Counted from the stretch's first letter, positions 7,800 to 16,914 are shown. The stretch: 64,000 bases of DNA from an uncultured Neomegalonema sp. (GCA_937911325.1 CALDSD010000092.1:82573-146572); one strand, 5' to 3'. Program-made: numbers and translations. Notes: generated from the sequence alone by a model not told the origin.

Positions 7800-10700
7800 T
7801 CAGCTTGCAGCGGCCAGCAACGACGCGTTTCCACCCGACGCTGTCACGTCCTCGCTGACGACGCGCTCAACCAAAAGGCGAATCGAATCATCCCTCTGCA
7901 GGACGAGAGGCGTTCTTGCGCCGTTTCTGGCGGCCAAAAGCCGGCGAATCGCTCGACGACGCGCGCTGTCGGTCTCGTCCGCAATCAACACGGCGTCAAA
8001 ATCGGCCGTCGAGAGCGCAGCGTCTTCCGACATCCCCAAGTCGCTCAGCCGCATGGCCGAGTTCCCCAGCGCCGCCGCCTTGTCGCAAAGCGCCTGGAGG
8101 GCGACCGGGTCATCGGCCAGACACAAGACCGCGCCGCGGGGATGCAGCGCGTACGAGTTGCGCTCTCCGGTCGGGCCGGGCAAGGCGCGGTCTTGAGGCG
8201 AGACCGCGAGCCCGGACGCGCAGCGGGTAAAGCGCGAGAGGTAGTGCGGACCTCCTGCTTTCGGACCGGTCCCCGAAAGGCCGTCGCCGCCGAACGGTTG
8301 AGCCTCGACCACAGCTCCGATCTGGTTTCGATTGACATAGATGTTGCCGACCGCCGCCCGGGCGCAGATCCGGTCGACGCGCGCGTCTATTCGGCTGTGC
8401 ACGCCGAGCGTCAGCCCGTAGCCCGCCGCGTTGATCTGATCGACGATCGCGTCAAGTTCGTCGGCTTCATACTCGATGACATGCAGGACAGGCCCGAACA
8501 CCTCGCGCGTCAACTGGTTGAAACTGTCGAGGCGAAAGGCCGCCGGCGCTGTGAAGTCGCCCGTCGACTCGACCGGAAGCTCGACCCGGAACAGCAGCCG
8601 CCCGTCGGCCTCCAGTTCTGCGCAATGGCTCTCAATGGCCTGTCGGGCCTCTGCGTCGATCACCGGGCCGACATCCGTCGCCGGGTCCCACGGATCACCG
8701 ATCTGCAACTCTCGGGCGGCGCCTTCCAGCATCTCCAGCAAGGCCGGGGCGATGTCCCTTTGAACAAAGAGCGCGCGCAACGCCGAGCAGCGCTGACCTG
8801 CGCTTTGGAAGGCCGAGGTGACGATGTCTCGAACAGCCTGCTCTGGAAGCGCCGTCGAATCCACGATCATCGCGTTCAACCCGCCGGTCTCCGCCACAAG
8901 CTGAGCGTCGGGGTCGCCTTGCTCCGCCATAGAGCGGTCGATCAGCGCGGCCGTGTCCGTCGATCCGGTGAAACACACGCCTTTGGCGCGCGGATCGCAG
9001 GGCAGCGCCGCGCCGACGGTCGCGCCATCGCCCGGAGTAACGATCAACGCGTCTTTGGGTATCCCGGCTTCATGCAGCAGCGCGGCAGCGCGGCACGCGA
9101 TCAATGGCGTTTGCTCGGCCGGCTTTGCGACGACGGTGTTGCCGGCCGCGAGCTGAGCGGACAGCTGCCCGGTGAAAATCGCCAGAGGGAAGTTCCATGG
9201 GGAAATGCAGACAATGGGTCCAACCGGAGCCCTGTCCTCCGCCATCACATCACGGGCTTGCGCCGCGTAGTAGCGCAGGAAGTCGACAGCCTCGCGAACT
9301 TCCGCCACGCCATCGAGCCGCGTCTTGCCGGCTTCACGAGCCGCGAGCGCCATCAGTTCGGGGGCGTGGGCCTCATAGAGATCGGCCGCACGCTCGAGAA
9401 TCTGCGCCCGGGTCGCGACAGGCGTCGTCGCCCAACCTGGAAACGCCGCTTCGGCGGCGGCGAGAGCGTTCTGAGCCTCTTTCGCTGTAGATTCAATGAC
9501 TTCGCCGACGATGTCAGCTCGGTTGACAGGGCTCGTGACCACCCGCGGCGCTTGCGAGCTGTCATGCGTGGGCGCCGCGCGCCACATGGTCTGGCGAAAC
9601 GGCGCCATGTCGCGTTCGAGCGCCGACAGTTCGTCCGGCGCGTTCAGGTTCCAGCCTTTCGCGTTGTCCCGTCCCGGAAAGATATCGCTTGGGTGCGGGA
9701 TCCGCGGATGCGCCTTGGGCTCGACCGAAGCGATCTCGCTGATGGGATCGGCGACGATCGACGCCGCATCGGCTGACTTGTCGAGGATCTTGTGCACGAA
9801 GGAGCTGTTCGCCCCATTCTCGAGCAGACGCCTGACCAGATAGGCGAGGAGGTCCTTGTGCACGCCGACCGGCGCGTAAATCCGGCGCGGTCGTCCATCT
9901 TGCTTTCGGGCGCGCTCGTGCAGCGCCTCCCCCATGCCGTGCAACCGTTGGAACTCGTAGGGGGCGTCCGGCGGCGCCAGCGCTGAGACCGCCAGCACGG
10001 TATGCGCGTTGTGGGTGGCGAACTGCGGGTAAATTCGGTCCGTCATCCCAAAGAGCCGCCGCGCGCACGCAAGATACGCGGTGTCTGTCGCCGCCTTGCG
10101 CGTAAACACCGGATACCCAGCCAGCCCGAGCACTTGCGCGTTCTTGATTTCGGCGTCCCAGTACGCGCCTTTCACCAGACGGACTGAGATCCGGCGGTCG
10201 AGCTTCTCGCACAAGGCGTTGAGCCAATCGAGCACGAAGGGCGCGCGCTTGGAGTAACCTTGCACGACAACGCCGAACCCGCTCCATCGGGCGAGGGCCG
10301 CGTCCGACAGAACCGCACCGATCACGTCGAGCGACAGGTCCAATCTGTCGGCTTCTTCGGCGTCGATCGCAAAGCCGATATTGGCCTGCCTGGCCTGGGC
10401 TGCGAGGCGTGCGACCCGGGGAACGAGTTCCCGCAGGACGCGGTCGCGCTGCACCGTTTCATAGCGTGGATGGAGTGCGGAGAGCTTTACGGAGATGCCG
10501 GGGTTTTCATGCGGGTCCGCCGCGCGCGCATGCTTGGCGATCTCGGAAATTGCAGCGGCGTAGCTGTCGAGATAGCGCAGCGCGTCGGCTTCGGTCCGGG
10601 CCGCTTCGCCGAGCATGTCGAAGGAGTGAAGGTAGCCCTCGGCCATATCGTCTTGCGCATTCGAGATCGCCTCGGCGATGTCGCGTCCCAAAACGAACTG

Positions 10701-11261
10701 TTTGCCCAGAACCTTCATCGCTTCGCCAACCGCGACACGGGCGACCGGTTCACCCAATTTCTGCACGACGCGCCGGGTCAGCGCGCCCAGATCCGCAGCG
10801 TCCGCTGGAATGCGTCGGAACACTTTCCCCGTCAGCATCAAAGCCCAGGTCGAGGCGTTGACCAGCGCCGACTCGGCTTGGCCGAGATGCCGCGCCCAGT
10901 CTCCATCGCCGATTTTGTCCGCGATCAACGCGTCGAGCGATGCGGCGTCGGGCGTCCGCAGATACGCCTCTGCGAGACACATCAGCGCGACGCCTTCCTC
11001 TGTCTCCAGCCCGTATTCCGCCAAAAAACGTTCCATCAGGCCCGGCGCATCGTCATCACGAAGAGACTGGACCAGCGTCGCGGCGTCGTCTGAAATCCGG
11101 GCGCGCGCGGCGTCGTCCAGCCCAAGGTCTCTCAAGGCGCGTGCGATGGGCTGCGCCTCGTCTTCGTAAGTCGCAAGACGCATCTCCGCGCGGATGCGCG
11201 CGAGATCGCCGTCCATCGAAGGGTCATCGGGGTTCTGGCGTCGGGCTGTGGTGTCCAACAT
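7800..11261 (-). CDS. putA: Bifunctional proline dehydrogenase / P5C dehydrogenase
   Basis: 1153 aa. Oxidises proline to P5C with FAD and then to glutamate with NAD+, channelling the intermediate; usually peripheral at the inner membrane. There is no N-terminal ribbon-helix-helix, so this PutA is an enzyme only. The PRODH barrel (about 230-510) contains RLVKGAYWDAEIKNAQ, FATHNAHT and EFQRLHGMGEAL. The ALDH domain (about 570-1000) contains NTVVAKPAEQTPL, ETGGLNAMIV and catalytic Cys825 in GQRCSALRALF. A C-terminal domain of about 130 residues follows, as in the longer PutA class. The gene is divergent from putR, which almost certainly controls it. Confidence 0.97.
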   Translation of the reverse strand: MLDTTARRQNPDDPSMDGDLARIRAEMRLATYEDEAQPIARALRDLGLDDAARARISDDAATLVQSLRDDDAPGLMERFLAEYGLETEEGVALMCLAEAYLRTPDAASLDALIADKIGDGDWARHLGQAESALVNASTWALMLTGKVFRRIPADAADLGALTRRVVQKLGEPVARVAVGEAMKVLGKQFVLGRDIAEAISNAQDDMAEGYLHSFDMLGEAARTEADALRYLDSYAAAISEIAKHARAADPHENPGISVKLSALHPRYETVQRDRVLRELVPRVARLAAQARQANIGFAIDAEEADRLDLSLDVIGAVLSDAALARWSGFGVVVQGYSKRAPFVLDWLNALCEKLDRRISVRLVKGAYWDAEIKNAQVLGLAGYPVFTRKAATDTAYLACARRLFGMTDRIYPQFATHNAHTVLAVSALAPPDAPYEFQRLHGMGEALHERARKQDGRPRRIYAPVGVHKDLLAYLVRRLLENGANSSFVHKILDKSADAASIVADPISEIASVEPKAHPRIPHPSDIFPGRDNAKGWNLNAPDELSALERDMAPFRQTMWRAAPTHDSSQAPRVVTSPVNRADIVGEVIESTAKEAQNALAAAEAAFPGWATTPVATRAQILERAADLYEAHAPELMALAAREAGKTRLDGVAEVREAVDFLRYYAAQARDVMAEDRAPVGPIVCISPWNFPLAIFTGQLSAQLAAGNTVVAKPAEQTPLIACRAAALLHEAGIPKDALIVTPGDGATVGAALPCDPRAKGVCFTGSTDTAALIDRSMAEQGDPDAQLVAETGGLNAMIVDSTALPEQAVRDIVTSAFQSAGQRCSALRALFVQRDIAPALLEMLEGAARELQIGDPWDPATDVGPVIDAEARQAIESHCAELEADGRLLFRVELPVESTGDFTAPAAFRLDSFNQLTREVFGPVLHVIEYEADELDAIVDQINAAGYGLTLGVHSRIDARVDRICARAAVGNIYVNRNQIGAVVEAQPFGGDGLSGTGPKAGGPHYLSRFTRCASGLAVSPQDRALPGPTGERNSYALHPRGAVLCLADDPVALQALCDKAAALGNSAMRLSDLGMSEDAALSTADFDAVLIADETDSARRRAIRRLLAARNGARTPLVLQRDDSIRLLVERVVSEDVTASGGNASLLAAAS

Positions 11262-11391
11262 GGCGGATCTCCGTCATATAGGGCGCGTATCAGTGGCTGT
11301 GGCTATGATATCCGCTATTTGATAGGGATAGTGACTAAAGTCGTGGATGATTTTAGGGATATCGTCACCTAGTTACTGATTGAGAGGCGAA
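11262..11391. promoter_or_regulatory. putA-putR divergent control region with paired repeats
   Basis: The 130 bases between the divergent starts contain two related elements, TAGGGATAGTGAC (11323-11335) and TAGGGATATCGTCAC (11354-11368). Their starts are 31 bases apart, about three helical turns, so both face the same side of the DNA. This fits a dimeric or oligomeric Lrp-family regulator such as PutR. The region is AT-richer than its surroundings. The operator role is inferred. Confidence 0.5.
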
Positions 11392-11892
11392 ATGTCTGAG
11401 CCTGATCGTCTGGACCAAATCGACCGTCGCTTGCTTGCGCTTCTGCGCGAAGACGGCCGAGCTTCGATCGTTGACCTAGCCCGGCAGGTGAATCTCTCGA
11501 AAACGCCGTGTACGGAAAGGGTTCGTCGACTAGAGCGACTTGGCTTTATCCGCGGGTATCGAGCGGATCTGGATGCGGGCAAGCTCGGCTTTGGATACAA
11601 GGTCTTTGTTCAGGTGACGTTGGAGAAGACCACCACGGACGTGCTGACGCGCTTCAACGCAGCTGTGCGCGCAGTTCCCGAAATCCGAGCCTGCCATATG
11701 GTGGCGGGGGGCTTCGACTACCTCTTGATGGTGCGCGTGCGCGACATGACCCACTACCGGGATGTCCTTGGCGACGCCATCGGCGCGCTGCCCGGGGTCA
11801 GCCAGACCCATACCTACCCGGTGATGGAAACGGTGCGCGACGAGCGCGATCTGGCGGGCGAGGTCATCCTGGCGCCGTCTCGCAGCGAGTGA
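11392..11892 (+). CDS. putR: Lrp/AsnC-family regulator of proline utilisation
   Basis: 166 aa. The N-terminal winged helix-turn-helix reads LDQIDRRLLALLREDGRAS, then VDLARQVNLSKTPCTERVRR. The C-terminal RAM domain runs from about residue 70 (VQVTLEKTT) to the ACHMVAGGFDYLLMVRVRD strand-helix that binds the amino-acid effector. In alphaproteobacteria a divergent Lrp-type PutR activates putA in response to proline. ATG 11392 has GAGAGG 6 bases upstream; TTG 11380 is in frame but less likely. Confidence 0.92.
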   Translation: MSEPDRLDQIDRRLLALLREDGRASIVDLARQVNLSKTPCTERVRRLERLGFIRGYRADLDAGKLGFGYKVFVQVTLEKTTTDVLTRFNAAVRAVPEIRACHMVAGGFDYLLMVRVRDMTHYRDVLGDAIGALPGVSQTHTYPVMETVRDERDLAGEVILAPSRSE

Positions 11893-11935
11893 TGCGGTTT
11901 CGCGATCGTCAACAATTATGTGAGGAGACCTGACT

Positions 11936-12007
11936 TTGAACCGTCGCGGCCAATATGCATCTTGGGTATTCAAGGAGACGTCATTCACGTCTTCGCGCGC
12001 AGCATGA
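11936..12007 (+). CDS. Possible 23-residue leader ORF before yceI
   Basis: A TTG codon sits 8 bases after a strong GAGGAG site (11922-11927) and opens a 23-residue frame that ends at TGA 12005-12007. That stop overlaps the GAGGA ribosome site of the yceI gene 12 bases before its ATG. The peptide (begins LNRRGQYASWVF) matches nothing I recognise. The arrangement could couple translation or simply be chance; weak evidence. Confidence 0.2.
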   Translation: MNRRGQYASWVFKETSFTSSRAA

Positions 12008-12018
12008 GGAATAGACCG

Positions 12019-12660
12019 ATGAAAATCTTCGCCGCCGCAGTTCTCGCTCCCGCTTTGTCGATTGGTTTGCTGGCCGCGCCGGCCCAGGCCAATGACCTGC
12101 CGATCCCGAGCGGCGCTTACGAGATGGACGCCAACCACGCCAGCTTGGTTTGGTCCGTCAGCCATATCGGATTGTCTGACTACACCGCCAAGTTCATCAA
12201 GTTCGACATAGATCTGAATCTCGACGTCGAGGACCCTACGAAATCCACGGTGTCCGCCGTCATCGATCCGCTGTCCGTTGTGACCAACTATCCCGGCGAT
12301 ACGGATTTCGACGCGAAGATCAGCACCAGCGACCGCTTCTTTAACAGCGGCGCCTTTCCTGAAGTGACCTTTCAATCGACGCGCGTCGAACCCACCGGGG
12401 ACACAACCGCCAAGATCTACGGCGATCTGACGATCCTTGGCGTGACGCAGGAAGTCGTCCTGGACAGCCAGCTCAACGGCGCTTTTGAGACGCACCCGTT
12501 CCTCAAGAAGCCGGGCGTTGGTTTTACGGCGACGACCACGATTGATCGAACCGCGTTTGGTATGGACTACTTGGTGTCGGCGGTTCCGAACACGGATGTG
12601 CCGATTGTCGGCGCGACGGTGGATGTCGTGATCCAAGCTGAGTTCTCGCTAGCCGAATAA
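12019..12660 (+). CDS. Periplasmic YceI-family protein
   Basis: 213 aa. A signal peptide (MKIFAAAVLAPALSIG ending at AQA, cleavage near residue 24) exports it. The mature YceI lipocalin-like barrel shows GAYEMDANHASLVWSVSHIG, then STVSAVIDPLSV, FPEVTFQSTRVEPTG, YGDLTILGVTQEVVLD and GFTATTTIDRTAFGM. YceI proteins bind isoprenoid lipids such as ubiquinone-type chains. ATG 12019 follows GAGGA by 8 bases; an upstream in-frame start at 11920 would bury the signal peptide. The next gene fuses a second YceI domain to a cytochrome b561, suggesting joint action in the periplasm. Confidence 0.88.
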   Translation: MKIFAAAVLAPALSIGLLAAPAQANDLPIPSGAYEMDANHASLVWSVSHIGLSDYTAKFIKFDIDLNLDVEDPTKSTVSAVIDPLSVVTNYPGDTDFDAKISTSDRFFNSGAFPEVTFQSTRVEPTGDTTAKIYGDLTILGVTQEVVLDSQLNGAFETHPFLKKPGVGFTATTTIDRTAFGMDYLVSAVPNTDVPIVGATVDVVIQAEFSLAE

Positions 12661-12726
12661 GCAACGCGACCGCAGCAGGCGCGCCGGGCCTTCGCGCCGG
12701 GCGCGTCGATCAGTTGGGGGAGACGA

Positions 12727-14076
12727 ATGTCCACAGGCGTTGAGACGCATGTCGAGACAGCCGCCCAAGCGGCCTCGCCATCAAGCCAGGCGATCCTGCG
12801 GTACACGCGTTTCGCCATCCTCCTGCATTGGATCATCGCGGCGATGATCCTCGCTCAGATCGCAGCTGGCTTCTGGATCGCCGACGCCCTTCAGTCGACC
12901 GAAAAGACGATGCGGCTTGCAGCCTATGAGCAGGCGCAGATCCACAAATCATTGGGCCTCACGATCCTGGCGCTGAGCGTGTTGCGGCTCGCGTGGCGGC
13001 TGGTGAACCCGGCGCCGCCTCTGCCTGAGGGCATGTCGTTGCTCGAACGCGCCGGCGCGCACGCAAGTCACATCGGGTTCTATGTCCTGATGATCGCGAT
13101 GCCGCTGAGCGGGTGGCTCATGGTTTCCCACAGCGCGACCTTCTCAAGCGTGCCAACAGTGTATTTCGGGTTGTTCGAAGTACCCCATCTGCCGTTGCCG
13201 CCGGTTCTGGGCGCGGAGGCGAAAGCGTCGTTCGGAGGTCTGTCGCATCAAGCGCATGGATGGCTTGCGATCTCGGCGCTCGTGCTCCTGGCGCTTCATG
13301 TCGGCGCGGCGCTGAAACATCATTACGTTGATCGCGACGGCGTCCTTGCGCGAATGACCCCGGGCGTTCGGCCCCGCGGCGACGCCGGCGATGTCGCGAA
13401 AGTCCCCTATCGGGAGGCTGTCGGCGGTTTGCGCTGGGCGCTTGCGCTGGCGCTGGCCGTTGGGCTTGGCGGCGCCGCCTACGGCATCTCCCAATACGCC
13501 GCGAACACGACTTCCGTCGATGTGGCTGTAGAGACGACCTCGAGCGGGCCGGAAGACGCGATGTCGGGCATGGCGCAGGCCTGGGGCGTCGTCGAGACCG
13601 AAAGCGTCATCTCTTTCGAGACCGAAAACGCCGGTGATCCTGTTGTCGGCCAGTTCACCTCGTGGAAAGCGCTGATCGAGTTTGACGCCGACGACCTCGC
13701 GGTGAGCGAAGTCGTCGTGATCGTCGACATCCCCAGCATCAGCACCGGCGACTTGATCTATGACGGATCCTTGGTCGAGCCGGACTGGTTTAACGCTGCC
13801 GCGTTTCCGAAAGGCACTTTTGTCGCCAAGGAGTTTGTCGCCGGAGGCTCGGACGGCGAGTACGTCGCCAAGGGTTCGCTGACCCTGAGGGGGGTGGAGA
13901 AGCCGTTCGATCTGCCTTTCTCCCTATCCATCGACGGGGATCGGGCGGAAATGTCGTCGCAGGTGATGATTGATCGCTCGGACTTCGGGATCGGTGTGAA
14001 AGCGGACCCGGACGGCATGTGGGTGCCGATGCCGGTTCAACTCAAGGTGAAGGTCGTCGCGCTGCGCGCCAATTAG
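12727..14076 (+). CDS. Cytochrome b561 - YceI fusion protein
   Basis: 449 aa. Residues about 20-210 form a four-helix bacterial cytochrome b561 with heme-ligand histidines in ILLHWIIAAM, AQIHKSLGLTIL, HQAHGWLAISALV and LALHVGAALKHHYVD. A further hydrophobic helix (ALALALAVGLGGAAYG) crosses to the periplasm. Residues about 280-449 are a YceI domain (VVETESVISFETENAG, FPKGTFVAKEF, GSLTLRGVEKPFDLPF, SQVMIDRSDFGIGV). The likely job is quinol-linked electron exchange with the YceI lipid-binding pocket, but the substrate is unknown. It starts 66 bases after the single-domain yceI and is probably co-transcribed with it. Confidence 0.9.
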   Translation: MSTGVETHVETAAQAASPSSQAILRYTRFAILLHWIIAAMILAQIAAGFWIADALQSTEKTMRLAAYEQAQIHKSLGLTILALSVLRLAWRLVNPAPPLPEGMSLLERAGAHASHIGFYVLMIAMPLSGWLMVSHSATFSSVPTVYFGLFEVPHLPLPPVLGAEAKASFGGLSHQAHGWLAISALVLLALHVGAALKHHYVDRDGVLARMTPGVRPRGDAGDVAKVPYREAVGGLRWALALALAVGLGGAAYGISQYAANTTSVDVAVETTSSGPEDAMSGMAQAWGVVETESVISFETENAGDPVVGQFTSWKALIEFDADDLAVSEVVVIVDIPSISTGDLIYDGSLVEPDWFNAAAFPKGTFVAKEFVAGGSDGEYVAKGSLTLRGVEKPFDLPFSLSIDGDRAEMSSQVMIDRSDFGIGVKADPDGMWVPMPVQLKVKVVALRAN

Positions 14077-14123
14077 GTCGTGCGCAGCGCGAAGCGCTGT
14101 GGTCCGCGTGTTAGTCCAAAGCC

Positions 14124-14702
14124 ATGAGCAACAGTCCAAGCGAAGATCTTAAAGGTGCAGCGCGGCGACGCGCCTTCGCCGCCCGAAAGGCAGCGAAGGC
14201 TGCGAACCCCTTCGCCGCAGCGCAGGCGCGCGATGCGTTTCTCGGGCATGTCGTCGTCGATGCGAAAGCCTCGGTGGTGGCCGGCTACCGACCCATACGA
14301 ACCGAGCTTGATCCGACACCGTTGATGGAGGCGCTACACGCCGGCGGCGTCACGCTCTGCGTGCCGGTGATCGAAGGCGAAGGACAGCCGCTCAGTTTTC
14401 GAGAATGGCGGCCGGGTTGCGCAATGGTGGAAGGGGCGTTCGGTGCAGAAGTGCCTGCCGACGGCGCGTGGCTCGAGCCAGATCTTCTGATTGCGCCGCT
14501 CGTCGCGTGGAGCCGGGACGGCTGGCGTCTCGGATATGGCGGCGGGTTCTATGATCGAACGCTTGAGCGGCTGCGGGGACAGCGCCCGACCCGGGCTGTC
14601 GGCTACGCTTACGCCGCGCAAGAGCTGCAGGACCTGCCCACGGAGCCAACCGACCAGAGACTGGACGGGATCGTCACAGAGACGGGCGTGTTGACGTTCT
14701 GA
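14124..14702 (+). CDS. 5-formyltetrahydrofolate cyclo-ligase
   Basis: 192 aa. Converts 5-formyl-THF to 5,10-methenyl-THF with ATP. Family markers: early RRRAFAARKAA, VVAGYRPIRTELDPTPLM, LCVPVIEGEGQPLSFREW, LIAPLVAWSRDGWRLGYGGG and the near-terminal GGGFYDRTLERL ATP/folate motif. In many alphaproteobacteria the 6S RNA gene lies just upstream of this gene, but only 47 bases separate it from the cytochrome fusion here, so that RNA is not at this site. The phosphodiesterase gene follows after 92 bases in the same direction, a common pairing. Confidence 0.93.
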   Translation: MSNSPSEDLKGAARRRAFAARKAAKAANPFAAAQARDAFLGHVVVDAKASVVAGYRPIRTELDPTPLMEALHAGGVTLCVPVIEGEGQPLSFREWRPGCAMVEGAFGAEVPADGAWLEPDLLIAPLVAWSRDGWRLGYGGGFYDRTLERLRGQRPTRAVGYAYAAQELQDLPTEPTDQRLDGIVTETGVLTF

Positions 14703-14794
14703 CCGGTGGTTTTCCGCGTCCGAGCTTTACCTTGAAGACGCGGAGCCGATATTCCCGAGGGAATCCAATTGAACTCCCAGTGATCGGAAACTGA

Positions 14795-15601
14795 ATGCGC
14801 CTGCTTTTTCTTGGCGATCTTCTGGGCCGCGCCGGCCGCACTGCGGCCATTGAGGCGCTGCCGGTTCTGCGCGCCCGCTACTCGGTCGATTTCGCTGTCG
14901 TCAACGGCGAGAATGCGGCCTCCGGCTACGGGCTGACCGCCAAGATCGCGGGCGCGGTTTTTGACGCCGGGGCCGACGCGATCACGCTGGGCAACCACGC
15001 GTTCGACCAACGGGAGATCCTAAAGGTTCTGGACGATGAACCGCGCATCCTGCGTCCGTTGAACTGGCCGCGGACCCCTGGAAAAGGGGCGCATCTTTTC
15101 GAGGTCGCCGGCAAGCGCGTCTTGGTTACGAACGTGTTGGGCCGGATCTTCATGAACCCGGTCGATGATCCGTTCTCCGCCCTGGACGCGCTCTTGCGGG
15201 AGTATCCGCTGGGCCAACGCGCCGACGCCATCATCGTCGACTTTCACGCTGAGGCGACATCGGAAAAGATGGCGATCGGCCATTGGTGCGACGGGCGCGC
15301 GTCGATGGTCGTCGGCACGCACACCCATGTACCGACGGCGGATACGATGATCCTCAATCGCGGCACCGCGTATCAGTCGGACGTCGGCATGTGCGGCGAC
15401 TATGACAGCGTGATCGGCATGGACAAAACCGAGCCGCTGAAGCGTTTCATCACAGGTTTGAGCGCGCGGGCGGAGCCGGCCTTTGGCGAAGCGACCGTCT
15501 GTGGTTGCCTGGTCGAGACGGACGACGCGACCGGGCTGGCCAAGCGCATTCAACCGATCCGCATGGGCGGTCGGCTGGCGGAGGTCATGCCGGCCGACTG
15601 A
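14795..15601 (+). CDS. YmdB-family metallophosphoesterase (TIGR00282)
   Basis: 268 aa. Calcineurin-like di-metal phosphoesterase; characterised YmdB enzymes hydrolyse 2',3'-cyclic nucleotides or cyclic nucleotides. Motifs: MRLLFLGDLLGRAGR (metal Asp), FAVVNGENAASGYGLT (Asn-Glu-Asn), ITLGNHAFDQREIL (GNH), VDFHAEATSEKMA, and MVVGTHTHVPTADTMIL (GTHTH), then DVGMCGDYDSVIGMD. The stop overlaps the next ATG (TGATG at 15599-15603), so the downstream membrane protein is translationally coupled. Confidence 0.92.
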   Translation: MRLLFLGDLLGRAGRTAAIEALPVLRARYSVDFAVVNGENAASGYGLTAKIAGAVFDAGADAITLGNHAFDQREILKVLDDEPRILRPLNWPRTPGKGAHLFEVAGKRVLVTNVLGRIFMNPVDDPFSALDALLREYPLGQRADAIIVDFHAEATSEKMAIGHWCDGRASMVVGTHTHVPTADTMILNRGTAYQSDVGMCGDYDSVIGMDKTEPLKRFITGLSARAEPAFGEATVCGCLVETDDATGLAKRIQPIRMGGRLAEVMPAD

Positions 15602-16209
15602 TGAGGAAGAGGACAGCCAGAGCTGTGTCGGGCGCGTTGGAAATCCCTTTGAAACGGAGCGTTCTCTACTGGCGCATTCTGTGGTTGATCCCGACCGGGT
15701 TGTTCACGCTTGTCGCCGGCGCCGCCTTCTTGGCGGCGAGCGCCCTGGGCACGCCGTCTTTCGTCGTTGATCGGGCTTGGGTGTCGATCTTCATCGCCGT
15801 CGTCGCCTTCGTCTCGGCCTATGACACATTGCGCGTGGCGCGGTTGCGTTTCAACGCTGTGCGCCTTGATGAGACCGGGGTGTTGGACCGCCGCATTCAG
15901 CACAGCGTTCTTCCGTGGAGCGAGATCGAGACGGCTGAAGTTCAGACCCGAGCGGATGGTCGCCCTGTGATCCTTGGCCTCTGGGCGCGGCGGATCCGCC
16001 GCTTTCGCAAGAACGCGCCGTTTTGGAATTACTTCGGTCTCGTCTATGTGCTGCAAGCTCTGGCCTGGCGGTATCGTTTCGCGCCGATCTCGATTGATCT
16101 GGAGTCGCTGGACGCTGAGCCTGAGCTGTTGATTGGCGCTGTTCGTCGGTATTGGGGCGAACCTGGCGTCCGGCGGATCGAGCCCAAGTCGCATCCCTTG
16201 CCGCCCTAA
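15601..16209 (+). CDS. Membrane protein with PH-like cytoplasmic region, unknown function
   Basis: 202 aa. Two hydrophobic helices near the N-terminus (ILWLIPTGLFTLVAGAAFLA and AWVSIFIAVVAFVSAYDTL) precede a soluble part with the pattern FNAVRLDETGVLDRR, then SVLPWSEIETAEVQ, which resembles the bacterial PH-like domains that follow paired membrane helices. The start overlaps the phosphodiesterase stop by one base (TGATG), so the two are co-translated. No specific role can be given. Confidence 0.65.
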   Translation: MRKRTARAVSGALEIPLKRSVLYWRILWLIPTGLFTLVAGAAFLAASALGTPSFVVDRAWVSIFIAVVAFVSAYDTLRVARLRFNAVRLDETGVLDRRIQHSVLPWSEIETAEVQTRADGRPVILGLWARRIRRFRKNAPFWNYFGLVYVLQALAWRYRFAPISIDLESLDAEPELLIGAVRRYWGEPGVRRIEPKSHPLPP

Positions 16210-16246
16210 CAAAGCGTCGGCCAACCCGGCGGAACAGGAGCCTGAT

Positions 16247-16831
16247 ATGCGCGTCGCCATGACCGAGTTCGCTTTACGAAACTGGGAGCCCCGCGAGAGC
16301 GGCACTCGGATCGTCGGCCTCACGCCCGACGAACTGGTTGCGCGTTGCAACCAGGCAGGCGGCCCTCTGGTTGATGGCTATGCGCCCTTCTGCAAGCATC
16401 TGTTCGTCGAAAACGACACGCCCACACGATGCGGGTTCGCACCGATCACCGAGGCGAACCGCCAGCTTCTCAAATCGGGTTACCGAGCGCGGCGAGAGGG
16501 CGAGATGGCGGTGCTGGAGCGGTGGTTCGAGGGTCTGAACGCGCCGGTGGCTCGTTGGCTGGACGTGATCCTGTATTCCCATGAGCAACTTGTCGCTGAA
16601 GCTGCCGATTATGCCGAAGCGCAATCAGTTCCCGATTGCGACTGGGGGATCGTATCGATCATCGGCGTGCTTGAACCCGCCGAACCGCCGATGCCGCCAA
16701 TCACTCAATGGCGCAACGCGCTCGGGCGCGCCGAGGGCGGCTCGGGCGCCCCGATTGATCTTGAAAAGTACGCGCAGGCGACAACGTTCTGGGACGCGCA
16801 TGCCGCTGTGAGGTCGTCTGCGGACGTCTAG
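16247..16831 (+). CDS. DUF3228 family protein
   Basis: 194 aa, cytoplasmic. Conserved segments include GYAPFCKHLFVEN, ANRQLLKSGYRARREGEM, the RWLDVILYSHEQL strand-helix, DWGIVSI and a C-terminal RNALGRAEGGSGAPIDLEKY. These match my recollection of the DUF3228 family, whose function is unknown. ATG 16247 has AGGAG 6 bases upstream; earlier in-frame starts overlap the previous gene. It lies in a co-directional run ahead of yebC. Confidence 0.75.
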   Translation: MRVAMTEFALRNWEPRESGTRIVGLTPDELVARCNQAGGPLVDGYAPFCKHLFVENDTPTRCGFAPITEANRQLLKSGYRARREGEMAVLERWFEGLNAPVARWLDVILYSHEQLVAEAADYAEAQSVPDCDWGIVSIIGVLEPAEPPMPPITQWRNALGRAEGGSGAPIDLEKYAQATTFWDAHAAVRSSADV

Positions 16832-16914
16832 AGCGCGCCCGGCTTGCTTCCTCCCCATCGCGGCGCCTATAACCCTCAAACTCAAGTTTCACCGTTCGTT
16901 TCTGGAGGTCGCCC

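Noticed and set aside
8142..9776. 544-residue open frame antisense to putA
   Set aside because: putA motifs are complete over the region; the antisense frame is a GC-skew product.
14077..14123. 6S RNA upstream of the folate cyclo-ligase gene
   Set aside because: Only 47 bases are available; too short for 6S RNA.
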